Under the pieces are notes generated by a model. It ran no database searches and was not told the DNA's origin. It saw only the letters and a list, made by a program, of their open reading frames with translations. Of a stretch of 64,000 bases of DNA, positions 16,455 through 28,554 are shown piece after piece. Source of the stretch: Pseudomonas oleovorans subsp. oleovorans (GTDB lineage Bacteria; Pseudomonadota; Gammaproteobacteria; Pseudomonadales; Pseudomonadaceae); NCBI RefSeq assembly GCF_002197815.1, contig NZ_NIUB01000011.1, positions 1-64,000 of the forward strand, in the 5' to 3' direction. Positions within the stretch are counted from its first letter, which is position 1, and each line of letters opens with the position of its first letter. The position numbers and the translations under genes were made by a program.

Positions 16455-17573
16455 CTAGTTGTGGGGTGGGACTTCCGATCGATCCAGCGCCTGGCTGTCT
16501 TCCGGCAGCCAGGCGAGGGCGATTTCCTGCTGAGCGCTGAGTTGCGGGGCTGAACTGTCGTTCAGGTTCTTCACCACCAGCTCGCTGCCGCTGGCGGTTT
16601 CGAAGTGGTAGCGGATGTATTCGCCGACGTAGTGGCGGGTGACGAAGCGGGCCTTGACCTGGTTGCCGGCGCCGCCAAGGCGGTCGGTGAAGTTGAGCTT
16701 TTCCGGGCGTACCGACACCGTGGTGGGTTGGCCGACTTCGGTGCAATTGGCTTTCAGCGTGCGGACCAGGCCACCATCGTCGAGACGCACCTGGACGCGA
16801 TCAGCCTCGACCGCCTCGATCACGCCGGGCAGCTTGTTGCTTTCACCGATGAAGTCGGCGACGAACATGTTGGCCGGGCGCTCGTAAAGTACGTGGGGCG
16901 GCGCGCATTGCTGCACCACGCCGTTGTTGAACACGGCGATGCGGTCGCTCATGGTCAGGGCTTCGGTCTGGTCGTGGGTCACGTAGATCACGGTGAAGCC
17001 GAGCTGCTCGTGCAGGCGCTTGATCTCGAACTGCATCTGTTCGCGCAGTTTCTTGTCCAGCGCGCCGAGTGGCTCGTCCATCAGCACGATGTCCGGGGCG
17101 AAGATCAGCGCGCGGGCCAGGGCCACACGCTGGCGCTGGCCACCGGAGAGCTGGCCGGGGTAGCGACCGCCAAAGGCCTGCAGTTCGACCAGGGCGAGGT
17201 ACTCCTCGACCTTGGTGCGAATCTCGTCCTTGGGTAGTTTGCGGATCTTCAGCGGGTAGGCCAGGTTCTCGCGGATGGTCATGTGCGGGAACAGCGCGTA
17301 CTGCTGGAAGACCATGCCGATGTTGCGATCGTAGGGGGCGATGCTGGTGACGTTGCGGCCGTTGATCAGGATCTCGCCGCTGGTCACGTCCTCGAAGCCG
17401 GCGAGCATCATTAGGCAGGTGGTCTTGCCTGAGCCGGAGGGGCCGAGCAGGGTGATGAATTCGCCCTTGGCCACGTTGAGGTTGAAGTCCTTGACCACCA
17501 GGGTCTTGTGATCGTAGGTCTTCTTGACGTTGGTGAATCGCAGGAACGCGTCGTTCCCAGCCTGCGCAGTCAT
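16455..17573 (-). CDS. ABC importer ATPase, PotA type
   Basis: This 372-aa ATPase has Walker A GPSGSGKTT, Q-loop VFQQYALFPHM, signature LSGGQRQRVALARAL, Walker B IVLMDEPLGALD and a switch histidine in YVTHDQTEAL, followed by a C-terminal TOBE-like domain. The family powers spermidine/putrescine, iron and related importers. The ATG at 17573 has GGAGG six bases upstream; a frame extending to 17684 lacks support. It is first in the operon, followed by binding protein, permease, permease. The 233 bp upstream, toward rlmI, hold no gene I can see. Confidence 0.92.
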   Translation of the reverse strand: MTAQAGNDAFLRFTNVKKTYDHKTLVVKDFNLNVAKGEFITLLGPSGSGKTTCLMMLAGFEDVTSGEILINGRNVTSIAPYDRNIGMVFQQYALFPHMTIRENLAYPLKIRKLPKDEIRTKVEEYLALVELQAFGGRYPGQLSGGQRQRVALARALIFAPDIVLMDEPLGALDKKLREQMQFEIKRLHEQLGFTVIYVTHDQTEALTMSDRIAVFNNGVVQQCAPPHVLYERPANMFVADFIGESNKLPGVIEAVEADRVQVRLDDGGLVRTLKANCTEVGQPTTVSVRPEKLNFTDRLGGAGNQVKARFVTRHYVGEYIRYHFETASGSELVVKNLNDSSAPQLSAQQEIALAWLPEDSQALDRSEVPPHN

Positions 17574-17806
17574 AGTCCTCCCCGCTATCGGCAATATGGA
17601 GTCAGCTCGTGGCCAAGGCTCCAACTTCTGAGTCGATTCGCCCCCTTCGTGGGGGACGTTCGTTATGTTGATAGCCAAAAGCAATAAGCAAGCCAGATGA
17701 CTGATGGCCGGCTGATAGCGCTCTGCTATGCAGGTTCAAGCCTAGTCGATGCTGGGCGAGATGCGAGGCGGGTGTGGGGGGAGGTAACAGCGAGAGGGGG
17801 GAAGAG

Positions 17807-17835
17807 GCACCTGCCGAAACGCACTCGGCAGGTGC
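17807..17835. terminator. Hairpin after rlmI
   Basis: A perfect 11-bp stem, GCACCTGCCGA / TCGGCAGGTGC, has a 7-nt loop and begins 8 nt past the rlmI stop. On the minus strand it runs into CTCTTCC rather than a pure T-tract. Confidence 0.65.
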
Positions 17836-17842
17836 AGCTTGC

Positions 17843-19042
17843 TCAGCTGTTGGGCAGCAGGCGAACGGTGAGACTCTTGATGTAGCGAGTTTCAGCGATG
17901 GCCGGGTGTACCGGATGATCGGGGCCCTGGGCGCCGCGCTCGAGCAGCTGGATGTTGCGGTCCAGGTGACGCGCGCTGGTCAGCAGGATGTTCTGCAGGT
18001 TGTCTTCCTCCAGGTGCATGGAGCAGCTGGCGCTGACCAGGATGCCGTCCTTGTTCAGCAGGCGCATGGCGGTTTCGTTGAGGCGGCGGTAGGCGGCCTC
18101 GCCGTTCTTGATGTCCTTCTTGCGCTTGATGAAGGCGGGTGGATCGGCGATCACCACATCGAAGCGCTCTTCTGCGGATTTCAGCTCGCGTAGCGCGGCG
18201 AACACATCACCTTCGACGCAGGTGACCTTCTCGGTGAAACCGTTGAGCGTGGCATTACGCTCAACGCCGTCGAGGGCGAAGGCCGAGGCATCTACGCAGA
18301 ACACTTCGCTGGCGCCGAACGCCGCGGCCTGCACGCCCCAGCCGCCGATGTAGCTGAACAGGTCGAGTACGCGCTTGCCTTTGACGTAGGGCGCCAGGCG
18401 CGCGCGGTTCATGCGGTGATCGTAGAACCAGCCGGTCTTCTGTCCTTCGATCACCGGGGCTTCGAACTTAACGCCGTTCTCTTCCAGCGCTACCCACTCC
18501 GGCACCACGCCGAAGGCGGTGTCGACGTAGCGCTCGAGGCCTTCGGCGTCGCGCGCAGCGGAGTCGTTCTTGAACAGGATGCCGCTGGGCTTGCACACCT
18601 GGATCAGCGCGGCGAGCACGTCATCCTTGCGCGCCTCCATAGTGGCGGAAGCCAGTTGGACCACCAGAATGTCGAAGAAACGGTCGACCACCAGCCCCGG
18701 CAGCAGGTCGGAGTCGCCATACACCAGGCGGTAGCAGGGCTGGTCGAACAGGCGCTCGCGCAGGCTCAGGGCGACGTTGAGGCGATGCACCAGCAGTGAC
18801 TTGTCCAGCACATGCTTGACGTCGCGCGACAGCAGGCGGGCGCAGATCAGGTTGTTCGGACTCATGGCGACGATGCCCAGCGGCTTGCCGCCGGCCGCTT
18901 CCAGGACGGCCTGGTCGCCGGCAGCGAAACCATGCAGCGGGGTGGCAGCGACATCGATCTCGTTGCTGTAGACCCACAGGTGGCCGGCGCGCAGGCGTCG
19001 GTCGGCGTTGGCTTTCAGGCGCAGACTGGGCAGGGAAGACAT
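17843..19042 (-). CDS. rlmI: 23S rRNA m5C methyltransferase RlmI
   Basis: RlmI transfers a methyl group from SAM to C1962 of 23S rRNA (E. coli numbering). The 399-aa protein has an N-terminal PUA-like domain (LWVYSNEID, then GDQAVLEAAGGKPLGIVAMSP) and a C-terminal Rossmann methyltransferase with VLDLFSYIGGWGVQAA, the substrate motif ADPPAF, and the catalytic cysteine in SCSMHLEE. Length and architecture match YccW/RlmI. It is divergent from the HDOD gene, with 137 bp between them. Confidence 0.92.
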   Translation of the reverse strand: MSSLPSLRLKANADRRLRAGHLWVYSNEIDVAATPLHGFAAGDQAVLEAAGGKPLGIVAMSPNNLICARLLSRDVKHVLDKSLLVHRLNVALSLRERLFDQPCYRLVYGDSDLLPGLVVDRFFDILVVQLASATMEARKDDVLAALIQVCKPSGILFKNDSAARDAEGLERYVDTAFGVVPEWVALEENGVKFEAPVIEGQKTGWFYDHRMNRARLAPYVKGKRVLDLFSYIGGWGVQAAAFGASEVFCVDASAFALDGVERNATLNGFTEKVTCVEGDVFAALRELKSAEERFDVVIADPPAFIKRKKDIKNGEAAYRRLNETAMRLLNKDGILVSASCSMHLEEDNLQNILLTSARHLDRNIQLLERGAQGPDHPVHPAIAETRYIKSLTVRLLPNS

Positions 19043-19179
19043 GAGTTCGGGCTCCGCGGGGAAAGAGCGGGATTATAGCGGTTTGCGCGCCGGGCCGGCG
19101 TTTACAAAAGTCGGCTGCGAGCAGGTCGGTGCTTTGGCTAGACTGTGCGCTACTTCTCACCCTGCACGATCCCTCTTTC

Positions 19180-20046
19180 ATGACCTACGAACTTACCGCC
19201 GAACAGATCCAGCAAGTCCTGCAGGGGATCAGCGTACCGCCGCAACCACAGATCATGGTCGATCTGCAGATGGAACAGATCATGCCCAGCCCCGATCTGC
19301 GCAGCATCGCCAAGCTGATCAGTCAGGACCCGGGGCTGTCCGGCGCGCTGCTGAAGATCGTCAACTCGCCACACTTCGGCCTGGCCAACCGCATCGCTTC
19401 GATCCAGCAGGCGGTCAATCTGATGGGCTGCAACACGGTGATCAACCTGATCAATGCGCAGTCGATCAAAGGTGAGCTGACCGACGAAGCGATCCTGGTG
19501 CTGAACCGTTTCTGGGACAGCGCCCAGGATGTGGCAATGACCTGCCTGACCCTGGCCAAGCGCCTCGGTTATCACTCGCCTGACGAAGCCTACAGCCTGG
19601 GGCTGTTCCACGATTGCGGCATTCCGCTGATGCTCAAGCGCTTCCCCAACTACATGCAGGTGCTGGAGGAGGCCTATGCCAGCGCCAGTGATGAGCGGCG
19701 TGTGGTCGATACCGAGAACCGCCTGCTGACCACCAATCATGCCGTGGTCGGCTATTTCACCGCGCGCTCCTGGCGCCTGCCTGAGCACCTCTGCGAGGTC
19801 ATTGCCAACCACCACAACGCCTTGGCGATCTTCAGCGATGACTCGGGGTGTGACGCTCAGTTGAAGACGCTGCTGGGCATTCTCAAGATGGCCGAGCACA
19901 TCTGCGAGACGCATCGCGTGCAGGCTGGGCAGGCCATCGACATGGAGTGGCAGCACATCGCGCAGCCGATTCTCGAGTATCTGGGGTTGTCGGAGTATGA
20001 CTTCGAGAACCTGCGCGAAAGCATCCGTGACCTGGCGGTGCTCTGA
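19180..20046 (+). CDS. HDOD domain protein
   Basis: This 288-aa protein has one HDOD domain over most of its length (SVPPQPQIMVDLQMEQ, LISQDPGLSGALLKIVNSPHFG, QQAVNLMGCNTVINL). HDOD proteins resemble HD-type phosphohydrolases but usually lack the catalytic residues. The HD-like positions LGLFHDCGIPLMLKRFP and ANHHNAL are only partly conserved, so a scaffolding or signalling role is more likely than hydrolysis. The ATG at 19180 is preferred over a longer frame with a non-conserved leader. It lies next to mutM, as I recall for P. aeruginosa. Confidence 0.88.
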   Translation: MTYELTAEQIQQVLQGISVPPQPQIMVDLQMEQIMPSPDLRSIAKLISQDPGLSGALLKIVNSPHFGLANRIASIQQAVNLMGCNTVINLINAQSIKGELTDEAILVLNRFWDSAQDVAMTCLTLAKRLGYHSPDEAYSLGLFHDCGIPLMLKRFPNYMQVLEEAYASASDERRVVDTENRLLTTNHAVVGYFTARSWRLPEHLCEVIANHHNALAIFSDDSGCDAQLKTLLGILKMAEHICETHRVQAGQAIDMEWQHIAQPILEYLGLSEYDFENLRESIRDLAVL

Positions 20047-20157
20047 GTCTTCATGAGGTTGCGCCGCCGGGCAACTGAGCGGGTAGGCGGCTTACCCTAC
20101 CGCTTGCTGCGCAGCTCCTGCTAAGGTGGCGCACCGCCGTTTTCCTGTCGTATTGCC

Positions 20158-20970
20158 ATGCCTGAATTACCCGAAGTCGAAACTACCCGCCGCGGTATCG
20201 CCCCCTATCTCGAGGGTCAGCGCGTCAGCCGCGTGATCGTGCGTGAGCGCCGTCTGCGCTGGCCCATCCCCGAAGACCTGGACGTGCGTCTGTCCGGCCA
20301 GCGAATCGAGTGCGTCGAGCGCCGCGCCAAGTACCTGCTGATCAAGGCCGAAGTCGGCAGTCTGATCAGTCATCTGGGCATGTCCGGCAGTCTGCGCCTG
20401 GTCGAATGTGGCCTGGCTGCGGCCAAGCATGAGCATGTGGATATCGAGCTGGAGTCCGGCCTTGCCCTGCGTTACACCGATCCGCGGCGTTTCGGTGCAC
20501 TGCTGTGGAGTGAGGACCCGCTGACTCACGTATTGCTCAGCAAACTCGGCCCTGAGCCGTTGGGCGGGTTGTTCGACGGTGAGCGTCTGTTCCAGATGTC
20601 GCGCGGGCGCAGCATGGCGGTCAAGCCCTTCATCATGGATAACGCCGTGGTCGTCGGCGTGGGCAATATCTACGCCAGCGAAGCGCTGTTCGCCGCCGGT
20701 ATCGACCCGCGCCGCGAAGCCGGCTCGATTTCGCGGGCGCGCTACCTGCGCCTGGCCGATGAGATCAAGCGTATCCTCGCTCATGCCATCGAGCGTGGCG
20801 GCACCACCTTGCGCGACTTCGTCGGTGGCGATGGCCAGCCGGGCTACTTCCAGCAGGAGCTGTTCGCCTACGGGCGCGGCGGCGAGTTCTGCAAGGTCTG
20901 CGGCAGCACGCTACGTGAGGTCAAGCTGGGCCAGCGGGCGAGTGTCTACTGTCCCAAGTGCCAGCGCTGA
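20158..20970 (+). CDS. mutM: Formamidopyrimidine-DNA glycosylase
   Basis: MutM (Fpg) removes 8-oxoguanine and formamidopyrimidines from DNA and cleaves the strand by beta/delta elimination. The 270-aa enzyme begins MPELPEVE, giving the catalytic proline (P1 after Met removal) and adjacent glutamate. The lysine in RRAKYLLI, the H2TH segment ([20 protein letters not shown]) and a C-terminal zinc finger (C245, C248, C265, C268) are all present. This is the full-length, canonical form. Confidence 0.97.
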   Translation: MPELPEVETTRRGIAPYLEGQRVSRVIVRERRLRWPIPEDLDVRLSGQRIECVERRAKYLLIKAEVGSLISHLGMSGSLRLVECGLAAAKHEHVDIELESGLALRYTDPRRFGALLWSEDPLTHVLLSKLGPEPLGGLFDGERLFQMSRGRSMAVKPFIMDNAVVVGVGNIYASEALFAAGIDPRREAGSISRARYLRLADEIKRILAHAIERGGTTLRDFVGGDGQPGYFQQELFAYGRGGEFCKVCGSTLREVKLGQRASVYCPKCQR

Positions 20971-21001
20971 GCAGATAACGATCCGCTGGATATGGGTGAG
21001 T

Positions 21002-21056
21002 CGTAGGGCGGGTGAAACCCGCCGGGATTTCAATGGCGGGTTGCACCCGCCCTACG
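21002..21056. repeat. REP-like inverted repeat pair
   Basis: Arms CGTAGGGCGGGTGAAACCCGCC (21002-21023) and GGCGGGTTGCACCCGCCCTACG (21035-21056) each form a small palindrome and pair with one another. They lie between mutM and the acyltransferase-like gene. Confidence 0.8.
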
Positions 21057-21086
21057 GCATAAAAATAAGAAAAACGAAGGTGTTAG

Positions 21087-21665
21087 ATGTCCGGCAACTA
21101 TCTACCGCGCAATCCAGCTGCCGAATGGCTGGGGCGCGGCGTGCTGAAACTCATGGGCTGGCGCATCGTTGGGCAGTTGCCCAAACTCGACAAGTTCGTC
21201 GCCATCGGCGCTCACCACACGTCCAACTGGGCCTTCGTGATCTTCATTGCGCTGAAGTTCGTGCTGCGCCTCAACGCGCGCTGGTTCGGCAAGCACAGCA
21301 TCTTTCGCTGGCCCTTCGGCGGCCTCATGCGCAGTTGGGGCGGCATTGCGATTCGCCTGGACCGCAAGTTGAACACCGTCGAACAGGCCATTCAGGCCTT
21401 TCGCGAGCATGACGAGTTCATTCTGGGGCTGTCGCCCGAAGGCACGCGCAAGAAGGTCGAGCGCTGGAAGATGGGCTTCTACCATATTGCGCTGGGCGCG
21501 GGCGTACCCATAGTGCTGGGCGCGCTGGATTACCAGAATCGGCGGGTGGTGATCGCTCCGACCTTTTTGCCAACAGGTGACGAGCAAGCCGACCTGGCAG
21601 CCATGCTGGCGTTCTTTCGTCCTTACGTGCCGAAAAAGCCGGAGTATGCCTTTCACGGCGATTGA
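21087..21665 (+). CDS. Acyltransferase-like protein (PlsC superfamily) with altered HX4D motif
   Basis: This 192-aa protein matches the short PlsC-superfamily group whose first motif usually reads HTSNWDF. Here motif I is HHTSNWAF, with H44 and A49, so the aspartate of the HX4D catalytic pair is alanine. Motif III is intact ([28 protein letters not shown]). Normal members transfer acyl groups to lysophospholipid-type acceptors at the membrane. The substitution raises doubt about activity, unless this clade uses another residue. The frame is otherwise clean. Confidence 0.8.
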   Translation: MSGNYLPRNPAAEWLGRGVLKLMGWRIVGQLPKLDKFVAIGAHHTSNWAFVIFIALKFVLRLNARWFGKHSIFRWPFGGLMRSWGGIAIRLDRKLNTVEQAIQAFREHDEFILGLSPEGTRKKVERWKMGFYHIALGAGVPIVLGALDYQNRRVVIAPTFLPTGDEQADLAAMLAFFRPYVPKKPEYAFHGD

Positions 21666-21676
21666 CGTCCGTCACG

Positions 21677-21704
21677 CTGACAATTATCAATGCGCTGTTA
21701 TAGT
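21677..21704 (+). promoter_or_regulatory. Sigma70-type promoter
   Basis: CTGACA (21677-21682), a 16-bp spacer and TATAGT (21699-21704) lie 37 bp upstream of the small exported protein gene. The match is good for this GC-rich genome. Confidence 0.55.
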
Positions 21705-21741
21705 TACTGGCACTTTCCCGAATAATCTGAAGGATCGATCC

Positions 21742-22080
21742 ATGAAAGCGCTCCGCACTTCCGCCGCTGTCCTGGCGCTGACCTCTGGCCTGCTGGCGCT
21801 ATCGGCGCAAGCGGAAGTGGTTCAGCAGAACGCCAGCGGTGATCCGTTGTACACCGTCGAGGCGCCCAAGGGCTATGCCATGATTGGTGATCTGGTCATC
21901 GCCCGCCCCCTGCTGATCGGCGCCACTGCGATCGGTGCTGCAGCCTTCATCGTCAGCCTGCCGTTCACCGCGCTGGGCGGTAACGTCGGCGAGGCAGCGC
22001 AATCCCTCGTGGTAGCGCCGGGCAAAGAAGCCTTCGTACGCTGCCTGGGCTGCACCAGCAGCGGCTACAAGCAAGACTGA
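21742..22080 (+). CDS. Small exported protein of unknown function
   Basis: This 112-aa product has a clear signal peptide ([24 protein letters not shown], cut near residue 24). The mature part has one hydrophobic segment (about residues 50-75, [25 protein letters not shown]) and a C-terminal CLGC motif. Similar short proteins are sometimes labelled multidrug transporter, but it is far too small for that and I do not accept the label. AGGATCG lies upstream of the ATG at 21742. It may precede the Na/Pi cotransporter gene in one transcript. The function is unknown. Confidence 0.78.
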   Translation: MKALRTSAAVLALTSGLLALSAQAEVVQQNASGDPLYTVEAPKGYAMIGDLVIARPLLIGATAIGAAAFIVSLPFTALGGNVGEAAQSLVVAPGKEAFVRCLGCTSSGYKQD

Positions 22081-22179
22081 TTCGCTGCACTGCTTGTCGC
22101 GGCCTCTCTCCTCCTCTCTCCTCCTCATCGAGGCGAGGGGCCGTTTACGTTTTAACGCCGAGAAAAGGAAGAAGCGGTA

Positions 22180-24018
22180 GTGATGAAGTACCTGCGCTGG
22201 GTGATATTGCTGCTGGTGGTAATGGGGCTGATCGCCTCGTTCTGGTTCAGCCAGGGCTGGCTGCAACTCTGCGCCGGGCTGGCGATCTTCCTGTTTGGCA
22301 TGCAGTGCCTGGAAGACGGCCTGCGTCAGCTGGCAGGCAGCAAGCTGGAGCAGATACTCGGGCGCAGTACGTCCACGCCCTTCAAGAGCCTGTTGTTCGG
22401 CGTCGGCGGCACCCTGTTGCTGCAGTCCAGCACCCTGGTGTCGCTGCTGACCATCGCCTTTATCAGTACCGGCCTGATCCAGCTGGCCGGCGGTATCGCC
22501 ATTCTGTTCGGTGCCAACCTCGGCGCCACCAGCGGTATCTGGTTGCTGGCGCTGGCGGGACAGAACCTCAGCCTCAGTCCGCTGGCCTTGCCATTGCTGG
22601 TGTTCGGTGTGCTGGCCGGTTTCTTCGGGGCGAAGAGCAAGGCGGCCGGGCGTATCGTGTTAGGCGTTGCCTTCATCTTCCTGGGGATCGATCAGATCAA
22701 GGAAGGCTTCGCCAGCTTTGGCGATGGTCTGGACATGAGTGCATACCAGGAAGGCGGGCTACGCGGCGCGCTGCTGTTCACCGCAATAGGCATGGCCATC
22801 ACCGTGGTGCTGCAATCCAGCCATGCGACCCTGATGCTGACTCTCGCAGCGTTGGCTGGCGGTCAGCTGGAGTTGAGCCAGAGTCTGGCCATTGCCATTG
22901 GCTCCAATATCGGCAGCAGTGTGACCACCGGCTTCGTCGGCTCGCTGGGCGGCAACCGCAGCGGGCAGCGCCTTGCCCTGGCCCATGTGCTGTTCAACGT
23001 GGTCACTGGCGTGCTGGCATTCATCCTGCTCGAGCCGCTGACCTGGCTGGTGCACGCGCTGGCCGAACCGCTGGGGCTTGGCGAAAACAGCCTGATCCAA
23101 CTGGCGATGTTCCACACCCTGTTCAATGCCATGGGCGTTGCGCTGTTCTGGCCGCTGCAGGGGCGTCTGGCGCAGTTGTTGATCCGCTGGCTGCCGGAAC
23201 GTAGCGAGCCACAGGTACTGATCACCGAACTGGCGAGCGAGAAAGTCGCCGAGCCCGAGCGAACGCGAGCGCGCTACCTCAACGAACGGGCGTTGGATTC
23301 GGTGGATGCCGCCTCCTGCGCGGTGGTGCAGGAGCTGGGGCACCTTGGCCGCTTGAGCCTCGAGGTGATCTGCCATGCACTCTATCTGCCGGTTGATCAG
23401 TTGGCGCGTGCACGGGCGGATGAGCAACTGCTGCAGGCCAAGCCCACGCAGGGCGGCTTCGATGCGGAGCACTTGTATCAATTCCATATCAAGGGTGTGT
23501 ATGGCGATCTGCTGAGCTTCATGGGGCGCATGGAACTGCCCATGGACGAAGCGCATCAGCAGTTCTGGGTCAGTTGCCAGTTGGCGGCGCTGCAACTGGT
23601 GGATGCGGTCAAGGACGCCAAGCACCTGCAGAAGAATCTTGGCCATTATCTGGACGCACCACCCTCGGCGGTGCGTGATGCCTATGTGGAGCTGCGTCGC
23701 CATTTGCTCACCACCCTGCACGAGGTGCGTGAGTTGGCACGCTCGGACATGCCTGACGAAATGTGGCAGTCACGCCTGCGTTGGTTGGATGAGCAGGCGG
23801 CGAGCTTCGATGCGAGGTTTCGTCAGCGCCTGTTCGCCGAGGTACGCGACGGCCGTCTGGATGGCCTGCAGACCAGCTCGCTGATGAACGACCTGGGTTA
23901 TGTCAGCCGTATTTTCCAGAGCCTGCGCAACGTGCTGATGCTGAGCAACGAGCAGGCGCTGTTCCGCGAATTGCGCAAGTTCGGTGAGGAGCAGGAGAGC
24001 CTGATCAGGCTCTCCTGA
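22180..24018 (+). CDS. Na+/phosphate cotransporter with PhoU-like tail
   Basis: This 612-aa protein has an N-terminal membrane domain (about residues 1-340) with the two repeated Na/Pi cotransporter signatures, each around QSS: LLLQSSTLVSLLTIAFI and VVLQSSHATLMLTLAALAGG. The C-terminal cytoplasmic part is helical and PhoU-like. It belongs to the NptA/YjbB group and moves phosphate across the inner membrane with sodium; in E. coli YjbB works mainly in efflux. GGAAG lies upstream. A GTG at 22180 and an ATG at 22183 are both possible starts. Confidence 0.9.
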   Translation: MMKYLRWVILLLVVMGLIASFWFSQGWLQLCAGLAIFLFGMQCLEDGLRQLAGSKLEQILGRSTSTPFKSLLFGVGGTLLLQSSTLVSLLTIAFISTGLIQLAGGIAILFGANLGATSGIWLLALAGQNLSLSPLALPLLVFGVLAGFFGAKSKAAGRIVLGVAFIFLGIDQIKEGFASFGDGLDMSAYQEGGLRGALLFTAIGMAITVVLQSSHATLMLTLAALAGGQLELSQSLAIAIGSNIGSSVTTGFVGSLGGNRSGQRLALAHVLFNVVTGVLAFILLEPLTWLVHALAEPLGLGENSLIQLAMFHTLFNAMGVALFWPLQGRLAQLLIRWLPERSEPQVLITELASEKVAEPERTRARYLNERALDSVDAASCAVVQELGHLGRLSLEVICHALYLPVDQLARARADEQLLQAKPTQGGFDAEHLYQFHIKGVYGDLLSFMGRMELPMDEAHQQFWVSCQLAALQLVDAVKDAKHLQKNLGHYLDAPPSAVRDAYVELRRHLLTTLHEVRELARSDMPDEMWQSRLRWLDEQAASFDARFRQRLFAEVRDGRLDGLQTSSLMNDLGYVSRIFQSLRNVLMLSNEQALFRELRKFGEEQESLIRLS

Positions 24019-24026
24019 CACAAGGC

Positions 24027-24093
24027 GTAGCCCGTAGCCGGATGAAATCCGGGAGCGGTTGTGCAGTTTCCCCGGATTGCATCCGGGCCACGG
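24027..24093. repeat. Inverted repeat, CCGGAT family
   Basis: GTAGCCCG..CCGGATGAAATCCGGG (24027-24053) faces CCCCGGATTGCATCCGGGCC (24070-24093). It lies between the convergent Na/Pi transporter and ggt genes and may also terminate transcription. Confidence 0.7.
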
Positions 24094-24113
24094 TCACATT
24101 CGGGCGCTGCGCT

Positions 24114-25772
24114 TCAAGGCGTCGCTGTGCCAATCCCGCGAGGATCGCTCGCGGCCTTCACTTCGCCGCTGACCTTGTCCCAGAACAGCACCTGCTGATT
24201 ACCGTAATGCCGATCCAGGCGCTTGAGTTCATGGCCACGCCGTTGCAGCTCGGCGATCTGCTCATCGCTGAAGGTGTCCGGCTCGTGCTCGATCACGTCG
24301 GGCAGGAACTGGTGGTGATAGCGTGCCACGGCTGGCCAGCGCTCGATGGGCTGATCGTCCAGGTACTCGAGCATCGACAGCAGCACCATGCTGGGGATAC
24401 GGCTGCCGCCCGGCGTGCCGAAGGCAGCGAACTCGTCGCTGCTCTCGATAAAGCTGGGGCTCATCGACGACAGCGGCCGCTTGCCTCCGGCAATCGCATT
24501 GGCCTGGCTGCCGGTCAGGCCGTAGGCGTTGGCGCCCTGCACGTCGGCGGCGAAGTCGTCCATCTCGTCGTTGAGCAGTACACCGGTGCCGGGTACGGTG
24601 AAGGCGGCGCCAAAGGGCAGGTTGATCGACAGCGTTGCAGCGACAGCATTGCCTTCGGCATCGAGCACGGCAAAGTGGGTGGTGTGGTCGCCCTCGTGCC
24701 AGGTGCCGGCCGGCGGCAGGCTGGCGCTGGGTGTGGCGCGCTCGGGGTCGATGCTGCCGGCCAGTACAGCCAGATGCCCAGGCGAAAGCAGTTGCTCGAC
24801 CGGATTCTTGACGAAGTCCGGGTCGCCGAGCAGGCCCCGGTCACGGTAGGCGCGGCGCAGGGCTTCGACCACATAGTGCACGCGCTGTACGGGCTCGGCG
24901 TCGCGCCAGGGCAGTTGTTCGAGAATCGCCAGGCTCTGCGCCAGGGCTATACCGCCCGCCGAGGGCGGCGGTGCGCTGATCAGCTCGCGGCCATCTTCCA
25001 GGGAGAAATGTAGCGGCGCACGGCGGGCAATACGGTACTCATGCAGGTCATCCTCGGTCCAGATACCGCCGGCATGGCGCACGCCTTTGATCAGGCGCTC
25101 GGCTATCGGGCCGTTATAGAAACCCTCCCGGCCATGTTCGGCCAACGCCTGCAGGGTGGCAGCCAGATCCGTCTGACGCAGTAGATGGCCCTCGGCGGGG
25201 ATTTCGCCCCGGTCAAGAAAGAGCTTGGCGCTTTCGGCATCGTCACGCAGCGCTGCCAGGCGCCAGGTCGCACGCTCGCGGTAGACACGGTCCACCGCGA
25301 AGCCCTCGTTGGCCAGGTGGATTGCCGGTGCCAGGCTGGTTTTCAGCGGCAGACGGCCGTGCTTCTCCGCCAGCTCGACCAATGCTGCTGGCAGCCCTGG
25401 AATGGCGGCAGCCAGTGCGCCGTTGAGCGACAACTCGCGCTGCACCTTGCCATCGCGGACATACAGATTCGGTTTGGCTTCCAGCGGTGCGCGTTCGCGC
25501 GCATCGAGGAAGTCATAGCCTGGCGTATCGCCGGCAGTACGCAGCAGGAAGAAGCCGCCGCCGCCAAGGCCTGAGCCGTAGGGTTCGACCACTGCCAGGG
25601 CAGCACTGGCGGCGACGGCGGCGTCGAAGGCATTGCCGCCGGCGTCGAGCATCTGCTGCGCAGCGGCTGTGGCGGCGGGGTGAGCGGTGGCAATGGCGGG
25701 TTGCTGCGGGGCGGCATGGGCCAGCAGGCTGGCGCCGAGCAGCAAGGTTGATAGCAGGAGTTTGCGCAACAT
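24114..25772 (-). CDS. ggt: Periplasmic gamma-glutamyltransferase
   Basis: GGT hydrolyses or transfers the gamma-glutamyl group of glutathione and related peptides in the periplasm. The 552-aa precursor has a signal peptide (cut near A21) and the usual order: large subunit, then self-cleavage before the catalytic threonine. The junction is HTTHFAVLD, and the nucleophile is predicted at T364. GSGLGGGGFFLL near residue 67, the PLSSMSPSF segment and the GTPGGSRI oxyanion region are conserved. It is convergent with the Na/Pi transporter gene and upstream of the ferredoxin gene, consistent with P. aeruginosa order. Confidence 0.94.
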   Translation of the reverse strand: MLRKLLLSTLLLGASLLAHAAPQQPAIATAHPAATAAAQQMLDAGGNAFDAAVAASAALAVVEPYGSGLGGGGFFLLRTAGDTPGYDFLDARERAPLEAKPNLYVRDGKVQRELSLNGALAAAIPGLPAALVELAEKHGRLPLKTSLAPAIHLANEGFAVDRVYRERATWRLAALRDDAESAKLFLDRGEIPAEGHLLRQTDLAATLQALAEHGREGFYNGPIAERLIKGVRHAGGIWTEDDLHEYRIARRAPLHFSLEDGRELISAPPPSAGGIALAQSLAILEQLPWRDAEPVQRVHYVVEALRRAYRDRGLLGDPDFVKNPVEQLLSPGHLAVLAGSIDPERATPSASLPPAGTWHEGDHTTHFAVLDAEGNAVAATLSINLPFGAAFTVPGTGVLLNDEMDDFAADVQGANAYGLTGSQANAIAGGKRPLSSMSPSFIESSDEFAAFGTPGGSRIPSMVLLSMLEYLDDQPIERWPAVARYHHQFLPDVIEHEPDTFSDEQIAELQRRGHELKRLDRHYGNQQVLFWDKVSGEVKAASDPRGIGTATP

Positions 25773-25882
25773 GCGATCTACCTGAGGCGGCTGAAGGAGG
25801 CTGGAAGCTTAACAGCCTCGCTCGGGCGAGGGGGCACAATGGGCGCGGAGGAAACGGGAGACCGGCGGCCTCCCGGGGAGAA

Positions 25883-26230
<348 letters not shown>

Positions 26231-26245
26231 TTAGGCACCGCTCAC

Positions 26246-26315
26246 TGTAGGAGCGGCGCCGCGCCGCGAATCTGAGTTTCGCCAGACAAGCTTCGCCCCG
26301 GGGTGGGGCTCCTGC
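26246..26315. repeat. REP-like pair, GTAGGAGC family
   Basis: GTAGGAGCGGCGCCGCGCCG (from 26247) faces GCTTCGCCCCGGGGTGGGGCTCCTGC (26290-26315). The arms are imperfect complements. It lies in the 197 bp between coaD and the ferredoxin gene. Confidence 0.65.
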
Positions 26316-26331
26316 TAAAAGTCGATCTTGC

Positions 26332-28517
<2,186 letters not shown>

Positions 28518-28554
28518 TTCGAATTCTCTTGTTGTTATGGACAGCGCAGCCCTG

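Noticed and set aside
21742..22080. Multidrug transporter annotation
   Set aside because: The mature protein is under 90 residues with one hydrophobic segment, which cannot form a known transporter fold.
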